From Paenibacillus ginsengihumi DSM 21568 (lineage in GTDB: Bacteria > Bacillota > Bacilli > Paenibacillales > NBRC-103111), in assembly GCF_000380965.1 (NCBI RefSeq), contig NZ_KB905548.1:186001-250000 (forward strand): a DNA stretch of 64,000 nt. Direction: 5' to 3'. Each line of letters begins with the position of its first letter. The first letter of the stretch is position 1. Under the pieces are notes generated by a model. The model was not told the DNA's origin. It saw only the letters and a list, made by a program, of their open reading frames with translations, and did not search any database. Shown in pieces: positions 43,437 to 52,844 of the stretch. The position numbers and the translations under genes were made by a program.

Positions 43437-44444
43437 ATGCAAACCGTACTTCCCCTGTTGTCTCCGCCGCTTCGCGCCAGAGTTGCCCGGCTCCCGGAGC
43501 CGGTGCTTGGCCGGCTGCAGGAAATTCGCATCCGCGAAGGTCGGCCGCTGGAGGTAGGCTGGGGGCTGGAATACGGCTTCGTCGGCGATGCCGGGGAGCC
43601 GACCCGTAACGCGCAGGCCGCCTACCGGCCGACCCGAAGCGACTGCTCGGCGCTGCTGGAAGCCCTCACTCAGCATTCGCTGTATACGTTCGAGGAAGAG
43701 CTGAAGCGCGGTTATATTACCGTGGCCGGCGGGCACCGGGTCGGGCTGGCCGGCAGGGTGCTGATCGAGGGAGGCAGAGTCAGAAGCGTGAAGGATGTGG
43801 CCGGCTTCAATATACGGCTGGCGAAGGAGTGGAAGAATGCCGGAGCCCGCCTGCTGCCGCAGCTGCTCGATCCGGTCTCCGGAGAACCGCTGCACACGCT
43901 GATCGTATCGCCGCCATGCCAGGGCAAGACGACGATGATTCGCGATCTGGCCCGGCTGCTCAGCGAAGGGGCCGGCGGCGCGCCGGACGGATTGCCGCTT
44001 CGCCCGGGCGCGAGGCGCAGCTACAAGGTCGGCGTCGTGGATGAGCGCTCGGAGATCGCCGCTTCCGTCAAGGGCGTGCCCACCTTCGATCTCGGCCCGC
44101 GGACGGATGTGCTCGACGGCTGCCCGAAGGCGGAGGGCATGATGATGATGATCCGCTCTATGTCGCCGGAGGTGCTCGTGGTGGACGAGATCGGACGGGC
44201 CGAGGATGCGGAAGCCGTGCACGAGGCGCTCCATGCCGGAATTGCGGTGCTGGCCACCGCCCACGGACGCGACGTCCGCGAGATTCGCCAGCGGCCGATT
44301 CTGCGGGAGCTGCTCGCGGCGCGCATTTTTCGCCGCATAGCCGTGCTGCGCAGGCATCCTCTGGCCGGCATCGAGGCGGAGGTGTTCGATGAGGACGCCA
44401 GGCCCATCGAGCCGCGCCGGCAGCTTGGGGGAGGAGGCCGATGA
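43437..44444 (+). CDS. spoIIIAA: Stage III sporulation protein AA (ATPase)
   Basis: A 335-residue secretion-type ATPase. The P-loop is in SPPCQGKTTMIRDLARLL, and VGVVDERSEIAAS, the MMMMIRSMSPEVLVVDEIGRAEDAEAV Walker B block and LATAHGRDV follow. SpoIIIAA powers the SpoIIIA-SpoIIQ channel that joins mother cell and forespore and keeps late forespore transcription active. The ATG at 43437 follows GGAGGGA. First gene of an eight-gene operon. Confidence 0.95.
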   Translation: MQTVLPLLSPPLRARVARLPEPVLGRLQEIRIREGRPLEVGWGLEYGFVGDAGEPTRNAQAAYRPTRSDCSALLEALTQHSLYTFEEELKRGYITVAGGHRVGLAGRVLIEGGRVRSVKDVAGFNIRLAKEWKNAGARLLPQLLDPVSGEPLHTLIVSPPCQGKTTMIRDLARLLSEGAGGAPDGLPLRPGARRSYKVGVVDERSEIAASVKGVPTFDLGPRTDVLDGCPKAEGMMMMIRSMSPEVLVVDEIGRAEDAEAVHEALHAGIAVLATAHGRDVREIRQRPILRELLAARIFRRIAVLRRHPLAGIEAEVFDEDARPIEPRRQLGGGGR

Positions 44445-44517
44445 GCAGGCTGAAGGCGCGGCGGATTCCCGCGCGAGGATGCAGACGGGCAAGGGACGAG
44501 GATACGGAGGCGCCGCC

Positions 44518-45036
44518 ATGTTGAAGCTGATCGGAGCCGCGCTCGTGCTGCTGTCGGGCGCATTGTTCGGGTATTTCCAGGCAGGGCAGTTGGCCGCCCG
44601 GCCCAGGCAGCTGAACGATTTGATTCGCGCTCTGCAGCGGCTCGAGACCGAGATCGTGTACGGCTTTACCCCTTTGCCCGAGGCGCTGGAGCGCATCGGC
44701 GCCGCCAGTCCCGATCCCGTCGGGCAGCTGTTCCGCTCGGCCGCCGCGAAGCTGGCGGAGAGCCGGGGCCGGCCCGTGCATCAGATATGGCAGGACACGC
44801 TTTCGCAAGGCTGGCGCCACACCGCCATGAAGCCGCCCGAGCGGGAAGCGCTCCGGCAGTTAGGCTTTACGCTCGGCTTGTCCGACCGCGAGGATCAGGC
44901 CAAGCATCTCAAGCTGTGCATGCTGCAGCTTGAGGCGGAGGAACGCCTGGCCCGGGACGAGCAGGGCAAGTACGAGCGGATGTGGCGGAGTCTGGGCTTA
45001 CTGCTGGGAGCACTGGTCGTCATATTGATGTATTAG
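44518..45036 (+). CDS. spoIIIAB: Stage III sporulation protein AB
   Basis: A 172-residue protein with an N-terminal helix (MLKLIGAALVLLSGALFGYF), a helical T2SF-like cytoplasmic region (RPRQLNDLIRALQRLETEIVYGFTPLPEALERI) and a C-terminal helix (SLGLLLGALVVILMY). Resembles GspF-type platform proteins of secretion systems. ATG at 44518; longer in-frame starts fall inside spoIIIAA. Follows spoIIIAA by 73 bases. Confidence 0.93.
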   Translation: MLKLIGAALVLLSGALFGYFQAGQLAARPRQLNDLIRALQRLETEIVYGFTPLPEALERIGAASPDPVGQLFRSAAAKLAESRGRPVHQIWQDTLSQGWRHTAMKPPEREALRQLGFTLGLSDREDQAKHLKLCMLQLEAEERLARDEQGKYERMWRSLGLLLGALVVILMY

Positions 45037-45105
45037 TAGAAGCCCGGGCTTTCCTTGCGGGGCAGCCTTCGGGGGATTAGGGCTTTTTGAGATGAGGTGC
45101 CGCCG

Positions 45106-45309
45106 ATGAATGTGGACGTGAACGCGATATTCCAGATAGCCGGGATCGGCATCATTATCGCGATGATTCATACCGTGCTGAAGCAGATGGGCAAGGAGGA
45201 TATGGCTCATTGGGTGACGGTGATCGGATTTGTCGTCGTGCTGTTTATGGTGGTCAATATGCTTGACAACCTGTTTAAGGAAATTAAAACGATCTTTTTG
45301 TTCCAATAG
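45106..45309 (+). CDS. spoIIIAC: Stage III sporulation protein AC
   Basis: A 67-residue two-helix membrane protein (IFQIAGIGIIIAMIHTVLKQMGKED then WVTVIGFVVVLFMVVNMLDNLF). Its size and the KQMGKED turn are typical. ATG at 45106 follows GATGAGGTG. Membrane component of the SpoIIIA complex. Confidence 0.93.
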   Translation: MNVDVNAIFQIAGIGIIIAMIHTVLKQMGKEDMAHWVTVIGFVVVLFMVVNMLDNLFKEIKTIFLFQ

Positions 45310-45352
45310 CGAAAGGTCGGCAGATCAAACGCGACGGGATAGGTGAGGGCCC

Positions 45353-45742
45353 TTGGAAATCGTGCAAATTGTCGGACTGGGCCTAATGACGGCGATTCTC
45401 GTGCTCATTGTCAAGGAGCAAAAGCCGATGTTCGCCTTCCTGCTCACCGTGTTTACCGGCATCACGATTTTCCTGTTCCTGCTCGGGAAGATCACTTCCT
45501 TGATCGGCGTGCTGGAGGAATTGGCGGGCAAGGCCGACGTCGACATGATCTTTTTGCGGACGATACTGAAAATTATCGGCATCGCCTATATCGCCGAATT
45601 CGGAGCGCAAATCGTGCGGGATGCCGGGCAGGAGGCGGTCGCCTCCAAGATCGAGCTTTCCGGCAAAATTCTCATTATGATCATGGCGATCCCGATCGTG
45701 ACCGCCATCATCGAGACCGTGGTCAGGCTGCTGCCCGCATGA
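45353..45742 (+). CDS. spoIIIAD: Stage III sporulation protein AD
   Basis: A 129-residue membrane protein with four hydrophobic helices (VQIVGLGLMTAILVLIV, FAFLLTVFTGITIFLFLL, ILKIIGIAYIAEFGAQIVRDAG, KILIMIMAIPIVTAIIETVVRLLP). TTG start at 45353 after GGTGAGG. Conserved channel component; order AA-AB-AC-AD is standard. Confidence 0.92.
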   Translation: MEIVQIVGLGLMTAILVLIVKEQKPMFAFLLTVFTGITIFLFLLGKITSLIGVLEELAGKADVDMIFLRTILKIIGIAYIAEFGAQIVRDAGQEAVASKIELSGKILIMIMAIPIVTAIIETVVRLLPA

Positions 45743-45807
45743 CCGCGCGGGATGCCGGGGCGAGGGCGGCAGAGCGGAAGGAAACGGAGGACCAGGAGTG
45801 AAAGCCC

Positions 45808-47130
45808 ATGCTGCAGCATTATCGGAGCAACCTATACGCGCGGTCAAACGGTCGCCTCTGCTCTCGCCGCGGACCGCATCGCAAAGCGGGCCAAGGCGGA
45901 TGTTGGCGCCTGGCGATCCTGCTTGCGGCGCTTTGCGGCCTGCTTGTCGGAGGCACCCCGGCCGCCATGGCGGCGGAGCCGGCAGGCGCCCCGGCCATCG
46001 CTTCGCCAGGAGCCGAAGCCCATGCGGCCGGAGCGGCGTCGCCGCTCGAACGGCTGATCCAGGAGCAGGCGGAGCGATTGCCGCTCGAGCCGGTCGAGCA
46101 GTTCTGGAGCCGCCTCGTTCAGCAATACGGCGGCTATTTTCCCGACAGCCGCGTGCCGACCTTCGCGGAGCTGCTGGCCGGGACGCAGCTCAGCTTTTCC
46201 GCGGTGCTGGGCGGCATCCTGCGCTACCTGTTCCACGAGCTCTTGTACAACGGCAAGCTGATGGTGTCCATCGTCATCGTGACGATCTTTTGCATCCTGC
46301 TCGAGACGCTGCAAAGCTCGTTCGAAAAAAACGCCGTCAGCAAAATCGCCTATTCGATCTCCTTTCTGGTGCTGATGATTATGGCGATCAACAGCTTCAG
46401 CGTGGCCATCGGCTACGCCAAGGATGCGATTACCGACATGATTCATTTTATGATCGCTGTCGTGCCCTTGCTGCTGACGCTGCTGGCCTCGATGGGCAAC
46501 CTGGTGTCGGTGTCGGTGCTGCATCCGCTCGTTGTCTTTATGATTCACGCCGTCGGAACAGCGATCTATCTGTTCGTGTTTCCGCTCCTGTTCTTCTCGG
46601 CCGTGCTTCATATCGTCAGCGCCTTGACGGACAAATACAAGGTAACGCATCTGGCGAATTTGCTGCGCAACGTCAGCGTAGGGGCTCTCGGCATTTTCGC
46701 GACCGTCTTTCTCGGCGTCGTATCGGTGCAGGGAGCGGCCGGATCGGTGACGGACGGCGTGGCGATCCGCTCGGCCAAATATATCGCCGGCAACTTTGTG
46801 CCGGTCGTCGGCAAAATGTTCTCCGACGCGACGGAGACGGTCATCGGCGCCTCGCTTCTCGTCAAAAATGCGATCGGGCTGGCGGGCGTCGTCATCATCC
46901 TGATGCTGTGCGCCTTCCCGGCGATCAAAATATTGGCGCTGGCCGCCATCTATCATGTGGCCGCTGCGGTGATGCAGCCGCTCGGGGACAACCCGATGAT
47001 CGGCACGCTGTCCACGATCGGCAAAAGCCTGATCTACGTGTTCGCCGCGCTGGCGGTCGTCGGCCTGATGTTTTTCCTGGCGATCACGATCATGATCGCC
47101 GCCTCCAACATCTCGGTCATGATGCGCTGA
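45808..47130 (+). CDS. spoIIIAE: Stage III sporulation protein AE
   Basis: A 440-residue polytopic membrane protein. An N-terminal signal-like helix (about 33-55) is followed by a 70-residue exposed region and seven or eight helices; segments such as LIPLLLTLLASMGNL-like VVPLLLTLLASMGN and GVVSVQGAAGSVTDGVAIRSAKYI are characteristic. ATG after AGGAGTGAAAGCCC. Part of the feeding-tube apparatus. A second long frame (45798-47168) overlaps it in GC-rich sequence and is not a gene. Confidence 0.93.
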   Translation: MLQHYRSNLYARSNGRLCSRRGPHRKAGQGGCWRLAILLAALCGLLVGGTPAAMAAEPAGAPAIASPGAEAHAAGAASPLERLIQEQAERLPLEPVEQFWSRLVQQYGGYFPDSRVPTFAELLAGTQLSFSAVLGGILRYLFHELLYNGKLMVSIVIVTIFCILLETLQSSFEKNAVSKIAYSISFLVLMIMAINSFSVAIGYAKDAITDMIHFMIAVVPLLLTLLASMGNLVSVSVLHPLVVFMIHAVGTAIYLFVFPLLFFSAVLHIVSALTDKYKVTHLANLLRNVSVGALGIFATVFLGVVSVQGAAGSVTDGVAIRSAKYIAGNFVPVVGKMFSDATETVIGASLLVKNAIGLAGVVIILMLCAFPAIKILALAAIYHVAAAVMQPLGDNPMIGTLSTIGKSLIYVFAALAVVGLMFFLAITIMIAASNISVMMR

Positions 47131-47173
47131 CCGGCGGCGCGAATGCGACAAGCGGCGAAAGGAGCTGACGGAG

Positions 47174-47923
47174 GTGGAATGGCTTAGCGGCTGGCTCAAA
47201 TCGATCATTCTCGTCGTCTTGCTGGCGGTCTTCCTCGACCTGCTGCTGCCGAATCAGACGATGCAGCGGTACGTGCGGACGGTGATGAGCCTGTTCATCG
47301 TGCTGACGCTGATGTCGCCGCTGTTTTCGCTGATGGACGTCCGCCCGCAGATCGAACGGCGGCTCGCTAGCGGGCTGCTGCTGCAGAATCAGGCCGCAGG
47401 CGGGGGAGAGCTCCGCCCGGTCGCGGGCATCCGCAGCGACGCGGAAGCGTTCCGCTCGAAGCAGCAGGAGCAGTCGCTGCGGCTCGTTGAGTCGCAGGCG
47501 GCGGAGGTGATGAAGCAGCAGCTGGAGCAATCGCTGCGCATCCGGGTCGCTTCCATCCGCGTGAAGGCGGAGCTGAACGGCCAAGGACAGCCGGCGCTGA
47601 GCGGCGTCGAGGTGCTGGCGGCAAACGAAGCGGCAGAACAGAAGGCAGCGGAGCAGAAGGCAGCGGAGCGGAAGGCGGCGGGCGCCCGCGGCGGCAGCGC
47701 CCCGGCGTTGGTAGAGCCGATCGAGCCGATCGCCCCCGTCGCGATCGATATTCGGCCCGGCGGAGAAGCGCTCGCTCCGCATGCGGAAGCCGCAGCGGCG
47801 AAGGCGGAGTCTCCCGAGCTGGCGCAGAAGCGGACGCAGATCGTCAGCCTGATCGTGCGGGAATGGCAGCTGGACAGCGAGCAAGTGCGCGTCGATTGGA
47901 GAGAGCCGGATGCCCCGTCATAA
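47174..47923 (+). CDS. spoIIIAF: Stage III sporulation protein AF
   Basis: A 249-residue protein with two N-terminal helices (LKSIILVVLLAVFLDLLLPN and VMSLFIVLTLMSPLFSLM) and a soluble region with a ring-building-motif-like C-terminus (QIVSLIVREWQLDSEQVRVDW). An Ala/Glu/Lys-rich insert around 155-175 (EQKAAEQKAAERKAAG) makes it longer than the B. subtilis protein. GTG start at 47174 with GACGGAGG immediately upstream. Confidence 0.9.
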   Translation: MEWLSGWLKSIILVVLLAVFLDLLLPNQTMQRYVRTVMSLFIVLTLMSPLFSLMDVRPQIERRLASGLLLQNQAAGGGELRPVAGIRSDAEAFRSKQQEQSLRLVESQAAEVMKQQLEQSLRIRVASIRVKAELNGQGQPALSGVEVLAANEAAEQKAAEQKAAERKAAGARGGSAPALVEPIEPIAPVAIDIRPGGEALAPHAEAAAAKAESPELAQKRTQIVSLIVREWQLDSEQVRVDWREPDAPS

Positions 47924-47969
47924 GGGGCCTTGAAGCGAATGACGGCAGATTGCGACAGGAGGTGAATCC

Positions 47970-48605
47970 ATGGGGAAGCTGTGGCAGTGGCTGGAGCAAA
48001 AGCTGGGCGGCGGCCCCGGCGGGGCCAAGCGCGTGCAGACGGTCCGGTGGCTGATGCTGGTCGGACTGGCCGGAGCAGCGTTCATGATACTCCACTCGTT
48101 CATTACCGTGAAGGAGGTGGACCCCATCGGATCGGTTCGCGGCTCGCCTGCGGAACCGGCCCAGCCCGCTTTTGGCAGCGGAGGAGACGAACGCACTTCA
48201 TTTCGCGAATACGAGGAAGCCTACCAGAATCAATTGAAGAGCATTTTGACGAAGGTGGCCGGCGTCGGCGAGGTGGAGGTGCTCGTGACGATCGAATCGA
48301 CGGAGGAGATCGTCGTGGAGCGCAGCACGCAGGAATCGCAGCAGATCACGAACGAGAAAGACCAGCAGGCAGCAACCCGCCATATCACGAATGTGACCCG
48401 CAGCGGGGAGGTGGTCATCTATGAAGTATCGGGGGGCGGCCGGCAGCCGCTGGTCACGAAATACATCAAGCCGAAAATTCGCGGCGTACTGGTAGTCGCC
48501 CGCGGGGCGGAAAACTTGACGGTGAAAAAAATGATCAGCGAAGCCGTCGAACGGGGGCTGGACGTCCCGCCGCACCGCATATCCATTCTGCCGCGGAAGC
48601 AGTGA
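47970..48605 (+). CDS. spoIIIAG: Stage III sporulation protein AG
   Basis: A 211-residue protein with one N-terminal helix (WLMLVGLAGAAFMILHSFI) and a soluble forespore-facing domain; EEAYQNQLKSILTKVAGVGEVEVLVTIEST and VEVL-VVARGAENLTVKKMISEAVERGLDVPPHRISILPRKQ are typical of SpoIIIAG, which forms a large ring in the intermembrane space. ATG after CAGGAGGTGAATCC. Confidence 0.94.
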   Translation: MGKLWQWLEQKLGGGPGGAKRVQTVRWLMLVGLAGAAFMILHSFITVKEVDPIGSVRGSPAEPAQPAFGSGGDERTSFREYEEAYQNQLKSILTKVAGVGEVEVLVTIESTEEIVVERSTQESQQITNEKDQQAATRHITNVTRSGEVVIYEVSGGGRQPLVTKYIKPKIRGVLVVARGAENLTVKKMISEAVERGLDVPPHRISILPRKQ

Positions 48606-48750
48606 TTTTCCAGATTAGACGACCGATGACGAAGGAATCGCTCGTCATAGGCGGCTCTCTTGAAAATTTTGGGGGTAAACCGCCGGGCCAAAATTTCAAC
48701 ACCGCAGGCGACGACCGATGACGAGAGGAATCGCTCGTCATAGGCGGCTA
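48605..48750. repeat. Dispersed intergenic repeat, family A copy 3 (double hairpin)
   Basis: Two near-identical modules (48618-48656 and 48710-48749) each with CCGATGACGA ... TCGTCATAGG, an inverted repeat, flank a third inverted repeat (TTGAAAATTTTGG and CCAAAATTTCAA). It occupies the 179-base gap between spoIIIAG and spoIIIAH, inside the operon. Shares sequence with 2431-2597 and 25706-25826. Confidence 0.75.
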
Positions 48751-48784
48751 TCCCGATTATTTCAGTTCGAAGGAGGAACTACAA

Positions 48785-49570
48785 GTGAATTCAAAACGGC
48801 AAACGGTCTGGCTTGTCTCGATGCTCAGTCTGATGGTTGTGCTGTCGGCCTATTATCTGTTTACCGAAGATATCAGCGAGCTGGACCTGACGGCGACCGA
48901 TCCGAAAGGCAGCGAAGTGGTGATCAACGTGAACGATCTGAATGCGGCCGGAACGGAAGCCGGCGGCAAGACGGGGATTCGCCTGCCTGCCGCAGACGGC
49001 TCCAGGGAAAACGCCGCCAAGTCCGGCCCGTCGCAGCCGGAAGCGTCCGGCGAAGCGAAGGCCGAGTCCAGGGACAGCGGCAGCAAGGCGGAGAAGGCGC
49101 CTTCCGCCAACAGCGATAAGCCTTCCTCGGCAGACGGCGGCGAACCGGCCCAGCCGGTGTCCTCCACCGCCAGGGACGCGCAGGTGCTGGAGCAGGTGCA
49201 GCAGTCGCAGACGGCGAAGGCGGGCGAAGATTACTTCATCGGCCTGCAAATGAAGCGCGACGAAGAGATTGCGAGGAAAGTCGAGCAGCTGATGACGATC
49301 ACGGCGGATACGAAGCAGACGGCGGAAGCCGCCGCCAAAGCGGAGCAAGAAATCCGGAAAATTCAAGAGATGGAAGCGAAGATCGACAGCCTTGAGGAAG
49401 CGCTGATGAAGGACTTCCCGCTAGTCGCCGTCACCCAGGAGGGTGACAAGTGGAAAGTGACCGTGCAGGCCGCGAAGCTGGAGAAGAGCCAGGTCGTCAG
49501 CATTACCGATCTGATGTTCAGCGAGCTCGGCGTCTCCCCGGAGCAAGTGGCCGTCGCCTACCGTCCTTAA
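48785..49570 (+). CDS. spoIIIAH: Stage III sporulation protein AH
   Basis: A 261-residue protein: N-terminal helix (QTVWLVSMLSLMVVLSAYYLF), a long Ser/Ala/Lys linker (about 50-135) rich in low complexity, then the SpoIIQ-binding ring domain (VQQSQTAKAGEDYFIGLQMKRDEEIARKVEQLMTI ... VVSITDLMFSELGVSPEQVAVAYRP). GTG start after GAAGGAGGA. It crosses the mother-cell membrane and docks with SpoIIQ of the forespore. Last gene of the operon. Confidence 0.94.
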   Translation: MNSKRQTVWLVSMLSLMVVLSAYYLFTEDISELDLTATDPKGSEVVINVNDLNAAGTEAGGKTGIRLPAADGSRENAAKSGPSQPEASGEAKAESRDSGSKAEKAPSANSDKPSSADGGEPAQPVSSTARDAQVLEQVQQSQTAKAGEDYFIGLQMKRDEEIARKVEQLMTITADTKQTAEAAAKAEQEIRKIQEMEAKIDSLEEALMKDFPLVAVTQEGDKWKVTVQAAKLEKSQVVSITDLMFSELGVSPEQVAVAYRP

Positions 49571-49628
49571 GCACGATTGCCGCTCCTTCCATAAGCGACT
49601 GGAGAAAGGGTCCGGACAAACTGGACTC

Positions 49629-49657
49629 TTTCCATTTCTATCGTTTATAGTTATAAT
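49629..49657 (+). promoter_or_regulatory. Sigma-A promoter of accBC
   Basis: TTTCCA (49629-49634), 17-base spacer, TATAAT (49652-49657), 46 bases before accB. It separates housekeeping accBC from the sporulation operon upstream. Confidence 0.65.
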
Positions 49658-49703
49658 ATCAAAGTCGTCCGTAACACCCAAGTTGAAGGAGTGAGGCATT
49701 TCC

Positions 49704-50213
49704 GTGTTTAAATTAAGCGAGATTAAGGAATTGATCAAGCTTGTCGATCAAACCTCCATTCAGGAACTGGAAATCGAGAATGAAGGCACCCGCCTTTCGA
49801 TTCGTAAACCGAATATATCCGAGCCCGCTGCTCATATTGCCGCGCAGGCGCAGGCGCCGATAGCCTATCCGCAGGTCGTCGCCGTTCCGCAGGCAGCGGC
49901 GCCAAGCGCTGCGGTGCAAGCTCCGGCAGCCGCTGCACCCGCGCAGCCGGCAGAGCAGGCCGACGACTCGAGCTTACATAAGATTGTGTCCCCGATGGTC
50001 GGCACCTTCTATGCTGCTCCCTCGCCGGGAGCAGCTCCGTATGTTACGAAGGGCAGCCAGGTGACCGAGAAAACGATCGTCTGCATCGTCGAGGCGATGA
50101 AGCTGATGAATGAGATCGAAGCGGAGGTCGCCGGCGAGATTGTGGAAGTGCTCGTTCAGAACGGCCAGCTGGTCGAATTCGGCCAACCGCTGTTCCTGGT
50201 CAAGCCGCACTAA
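49704..50213 (+). CDS. accB: Biotin carboxyl carrier protein of acetyl-CoA carboxylase
   Basis: A 169-residue carrier. An N-terminal helical part ([16 protein letters not shown]), an Ala/Pro/Gln linker (about 40-85), then the biotinyl domain with the thumb and the biotinylated Lys133 in VEAMKLMNE. It shuttles carboxybiotin from AccC to the transferase AccAD in fatty acid synthesis. GTG start after GAAGGAGTGAG. Followed directly by accC. Confidence 0.95.
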   Translation: MFKLSEIKELIKLVDQTSIQELEIENEGTRLSIRKPNISEPAAHIAAQAQAPIAYPQVVAVPQAAAPSAAVQAPAAAAPAQPAEQADDSSLHKIVSPMVGTFYAAPSPGAAPYVTKGSQVTEKTIVCIVEAMKLMNEIEAEVAGEIVEVLVQNGQLVEFGQPLFLVKPH

Positions 50214-50248
50214 GCTCTTCGAGGGCGAATCGTAAGGGGAGAATGCAA

Positions 50249-51607
50249 TTGAAGTTTCGCAAAGTACTGATCGCCAACCGCGGGGAAATCGCCGTCCGCA
50301 TTATCCGGGCATGCCAGGAGCTTGGCATCTCTACGGTAGCGGTCTATTCCGAGGCCGACCGCGATGCGCTTCATGTCCGTCTGGCGGACGAGGCATACTG
50401 CATCGGCCCGACGATGTCCAAGGACAGCTACCTCAATTTCACCAACATTATGAGCGTGGCTACGCTCACCGAGACCGACGCGATTCATCCCGGTTACGGC
50501 TTCCTTGCGGAGAACGCCGATTTCGCCGAAATTTGCGAAAGCTGCAACATCGCTTTTATCGGACCGTCGCCTGAAGCGATCAGCCGAATGGGGGACAAGT
50601 CGGTCGCCAAGCAGACGATGAAGGAAGCGGGCGTGCCGGTCATTCCCGGTTCGGACGGGCTGATCGAGGATCTGGACGAGGCGATTCGTCTCGGCCGCGA
50701 GATCGGCTATCCGCTGATCATCAAGGCGACGGCCGGAGGAGGCGGCAAAGGCATCCGGCTGGCTGAGAATGAGGAGATGCTCATTCAGCAGATTACGACA
50801 GCACAGCAGGAAGCGCAGAATGCGTTCGGCAACGCCGGCGTGTATCTGGAGAAATATTTGACCGGCATGAAGCACGTGGAAATTCAGGTGCTGGCCGACA
50901 AGCACGGCAATGTCGTCCATCTCGGCGAGCGCGATTGCTCCGTGCAGCGCCGCCGCCAGAAGCTGGTCGAGGAGGCGCCTTGCCCGATTCTGACGCCGGA
51001 AATTCGGCAGCAGATGGGCGAAGCTGCCGTGAGAGCGGCCAAGGCCGTGAATTATGCGGGCGCGGGGACGCTGGAGTTTCTACTTGGGCCGGACGGACAA
51101 TTCTACTTTATGGAGATGAATACCCGCATTCAGGTCGAGCATCCGGTCACCGAGATGATCACAGGCATCGACATCATCAAGGAAATGATCCGCATCGCCG
51201 AAGGTGAACCGCTTTCCTTCACGCAAGAGGACGTGGTGATCGACGGCTGGTCCATCGAATGCCGCATCAACGCGGAGGACCCGAGCCGCAACTTCATGCC
51301 GTCGGCCGGCCAAATCCAGTTCTACCTGCCGCCGGGCGGCTTCGGCGTGCGCGTCGACAGCGCTGCCTATCCGGGATATACGATTTCGCCGCATTACGAT
51401 TCCATGATCGCCAAGCTGATCGTGTGGGCGCCGGACAGGAACGAGGCGATTGAGCGGATGAAGCGGGCGCTGTCCGAATTTGCCATCGAAGGCATCCACT
51501 CTACCATTCCGTTCCACCTGAAGCTTCTCGAGCACAAGAAGTTTTTGGCAGGCGATCACGACATCAAGTTTCTGGAAGAGCACGACATCAACGACCCGGA
51601 TTCGTAA
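50249..51607 (+). CDS. accC: Biotin carboxylase subunit of acetyl-CoA carboxylase
   Basis: A 452-residue ATP-grasp enzyme carboxylating biotin on AccB. Motifs: [20 protein letters not shown], the Gly-rich lid [44 protein letters not shown], and [16 protein letters not shown] with the catalytic Glu/Asn/Arg. TTG at 50249 is favoured (typical [15 protein letters not shown] start, spaced from AAGGGGAG); ATG 50243 adds two residues. Co-transcribed with accB. Confidence 0.95.
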   Translation: MKFRKVLIANRGEIAVRIIRACQELGISTVAVYSEADRDALHVRLADEAYCIGPTMSKDSYLNFTNIMSVATLTETDAIHPGYGFLAENADFAEICESCNIAFIGPSPEAISRMGDKSVAKQTMKEAGVPVIPGSDGLIEDLDEAIRLGREIGYPLIIKATAGGGGKGIRLAENEEMLIQQITTAQQEAQNAFGNAGVYLEKYLTGMKHVEIQVLADKHGNVVHLGERDCSVQRRRQKLVEEAPCPILTPEIRQQMGEAAVRAAKAVNYAGAGTLEFLLGPDGQFYFMEMNTRIQVEHPVTEMITGIDIIKEMIRIAEGEPLSFTQEDVVIDGWSIECRINAEDPSRNFMPSAGQIQFYLPPGGFGVRVDSAAYPGYTISPHYDSMIAKLIVWAPDRNEAIERMKRALSEFAIEGIHSTIPFHLKLLEHKKFLAGDHDIKFLEEHDINDPDS

Positions 51608-51630
51608 TCGGGCCGGCTTGGCCGGATTCG

Positions 51631-51659
51631 TTGTCATATTTTAATCGAAATGGTATAGT
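51631..51659 (+). promoter_or_regulatory. Sigma-A promoter of the Asp23 module
   Basis: TTGTCA (51631-51636), 17-base spacer, TATAGT (51654-51659), giving a leader of about 115 bases. Confidence 0.65.
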
Positions 51660-51779
51660 ATACAATAAAGACAAGTTGCCGATGTCCGGCGCTGCCGGGT
51701 CGTTTGCTTCCCGCAGCTTAAGCCGCGAACAAGCAAGGAGGCAAGCTTCGCATCCAAAGCCATTAGGAGGTACCGAGCC

Positions 51780-52190
51780 ATGAGCATCATAGCTGCGGAT
51801 TATGAGAAGACCGAGATGGGCACGATTCAGATTGCCCCCGAGGTGATTGAGATCATTGCCGGCATGGCGACGACGGAAGTCCCGGGCGTAGCGGGCATGA
51901 GCGGCGGTTTCGCAGGCGGCATCGCGGAATTGCTCGGCCGCAAGAACATCACCAAGGGCGTGAAGGTCGAGGTCGGTCAGCGCGAAGCGTCGATCGACGT
52001 ATCGGTCGTCATCGAATACGGCACCCGTATTCCCGAGGTGGCAAGTGCCGTCCAGAGCAGTGTCAAGCATGCCATCGAGTCGATGACGGGGCTTCAGGTC
52101 GTGCAGGTGAACGTGCACATACACGACGTTATTTTTAAAGGGGCGGAGAAGCCGGAGACGGAGGAAGCCTCCCCGCAGCGCGTCAAATAA
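51780..52190 (+). CDS. yqhY: Asp23/Gls24 family envelope stress protein (YqhY)
   Basis: A 136-residue Asp23 protein: GTIQIAPEVIEIIAGMATTEVPGVAGMSGGFAGGIAELLGRKN is the family core, followed by VVIEYGTRIPEVASAVQSSVKHAIESMTGLQVVQVNVHIHDV. Asp23 proteins sit at the membrane through AmaP and are linked to envelope stress and, in B. subtilis YqhY, to acetyl-CoA carboxylase control; the position after accBC fits. ATG after TAGGAGGTA. Confidence 0.93.
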   Translation: MSIIAADYEKTEMGTIQIAPEVIEIIAGMATTEVPGVAGMSGGFAGGIAELLGRKNITKGVKVEVGQREASIDVSVVIEYGTRIPEVASAVQSSVKHAIESMTGLQVVQVNVHIHDVIFKGAEKPETEEASPQRVK

Positions 52191-52209
52191 TCACTCAAAG
52201 TCCGGAAGC

Positions 52210-52240
52210 AAACCCCCTACTGCCAGGTCAGGGGGTTTCC
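52210..52240 (+). terminator. Hairpin between the Asp23 and AmaP genes
   Basis: AAACCCCCT pairs with AGGGGGTTT across an 11-base loop; only a short T run follows, so it may attenuate rather than end transcription. Confidence 0.55.
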
Positions 52241-52268
52241 TCCATCTATCGGAAGGAGACAAATCATC

Positions 52269-52829
52269 GTGGTAAAAGTCCTGGACCGATTGCTGCTTAT
52301 GCTGTTCAGTCTTGCGATACTGGTTGTTGCCCTCATCCTTCTGACCGCAGGCTTCGGCCTGATCGGATACCGAGACGCGCAGGCGTTCGTCAGCGATGTT
52401 TACAGCGATATGGGCACAGCCGTGCCGTTTCTCTGCGTCACAGCTGTCATGGCTCTCATCAGCATCCGCTTCCTGTACGTATCCTTTCGCAGCGGACGAG
52501 CTTCAGCTCCGTCGATCGACCAGCGCACCGAATACGGGGATATTCGCATCTCGCTGGATACGGTGGAGAATTTGGCCTTGAAGGCGGCGGGCCGCACCCG
52601 GGGACTGAAAGATTTGCGGGCGCGCGTGAACGTCAGCCAGGCAGGGATCGAAATTACCGTCCGCGCTCTCGTTGACGGCGAGCATCCGATTCCGGGCATG
52701 ACGGAAGAGCTGCAGGCGAATATCAAATCCTATGTCGAAGAGATCACGGGCATTCCCGTAGCTTCGGTCTCCGTGTTCGTTGCCAATATTCAATCGTCAA
52801 CGCCAACCTTCAAGAGTCGAGTGGAATAG
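52269..52829 (+). CDS. amaP: Alkaline shock membrane anchor protein AmaP
   Basis: A 186-residue protein with two N-terminal helices (LLLMLFSLAILVVALILLTAGFGLIGY and AVPFLCVTAVMALISIRFLYVSF) followed by an Asp23-like cytoplasmic domain (GDIRISLDTVENLALKAAGRTRGLKDLRARVNVSQAGI). AmaP tethers Asp23 to the membrane. GTG start after GAAGGAGAC. Lies between the Asp23 gene and the DUF2273 gene, the standard module. Confidence 0.92.
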   Translation: MVKVLDRLLLMLFSLAILVVALILLTAGFGLIGYRDAQAFVSDVYSDMGTAVPFLCVTAVMALISIRFLYVSFRSGRASAPSIDQRTEYGDIRISLDTVENLALKAAGRTRGLKDLRARVNVSQAGIEITVRALVDGEHPIPGMTEELQANIKSYVEEITGIPVASVSVFVANIQSSTPTFKSRVE

Positions 52830-52844
52830 AGGTGATTTTCCCGG

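Noticed and set aside
45798-47168. 456-residue frame overlapping spoIIIAE
   Set aside because: Out-of-frame GC-rich shadow with Arg-rich, low-complexity translation; spoIIIAE is clearly in the other frame.
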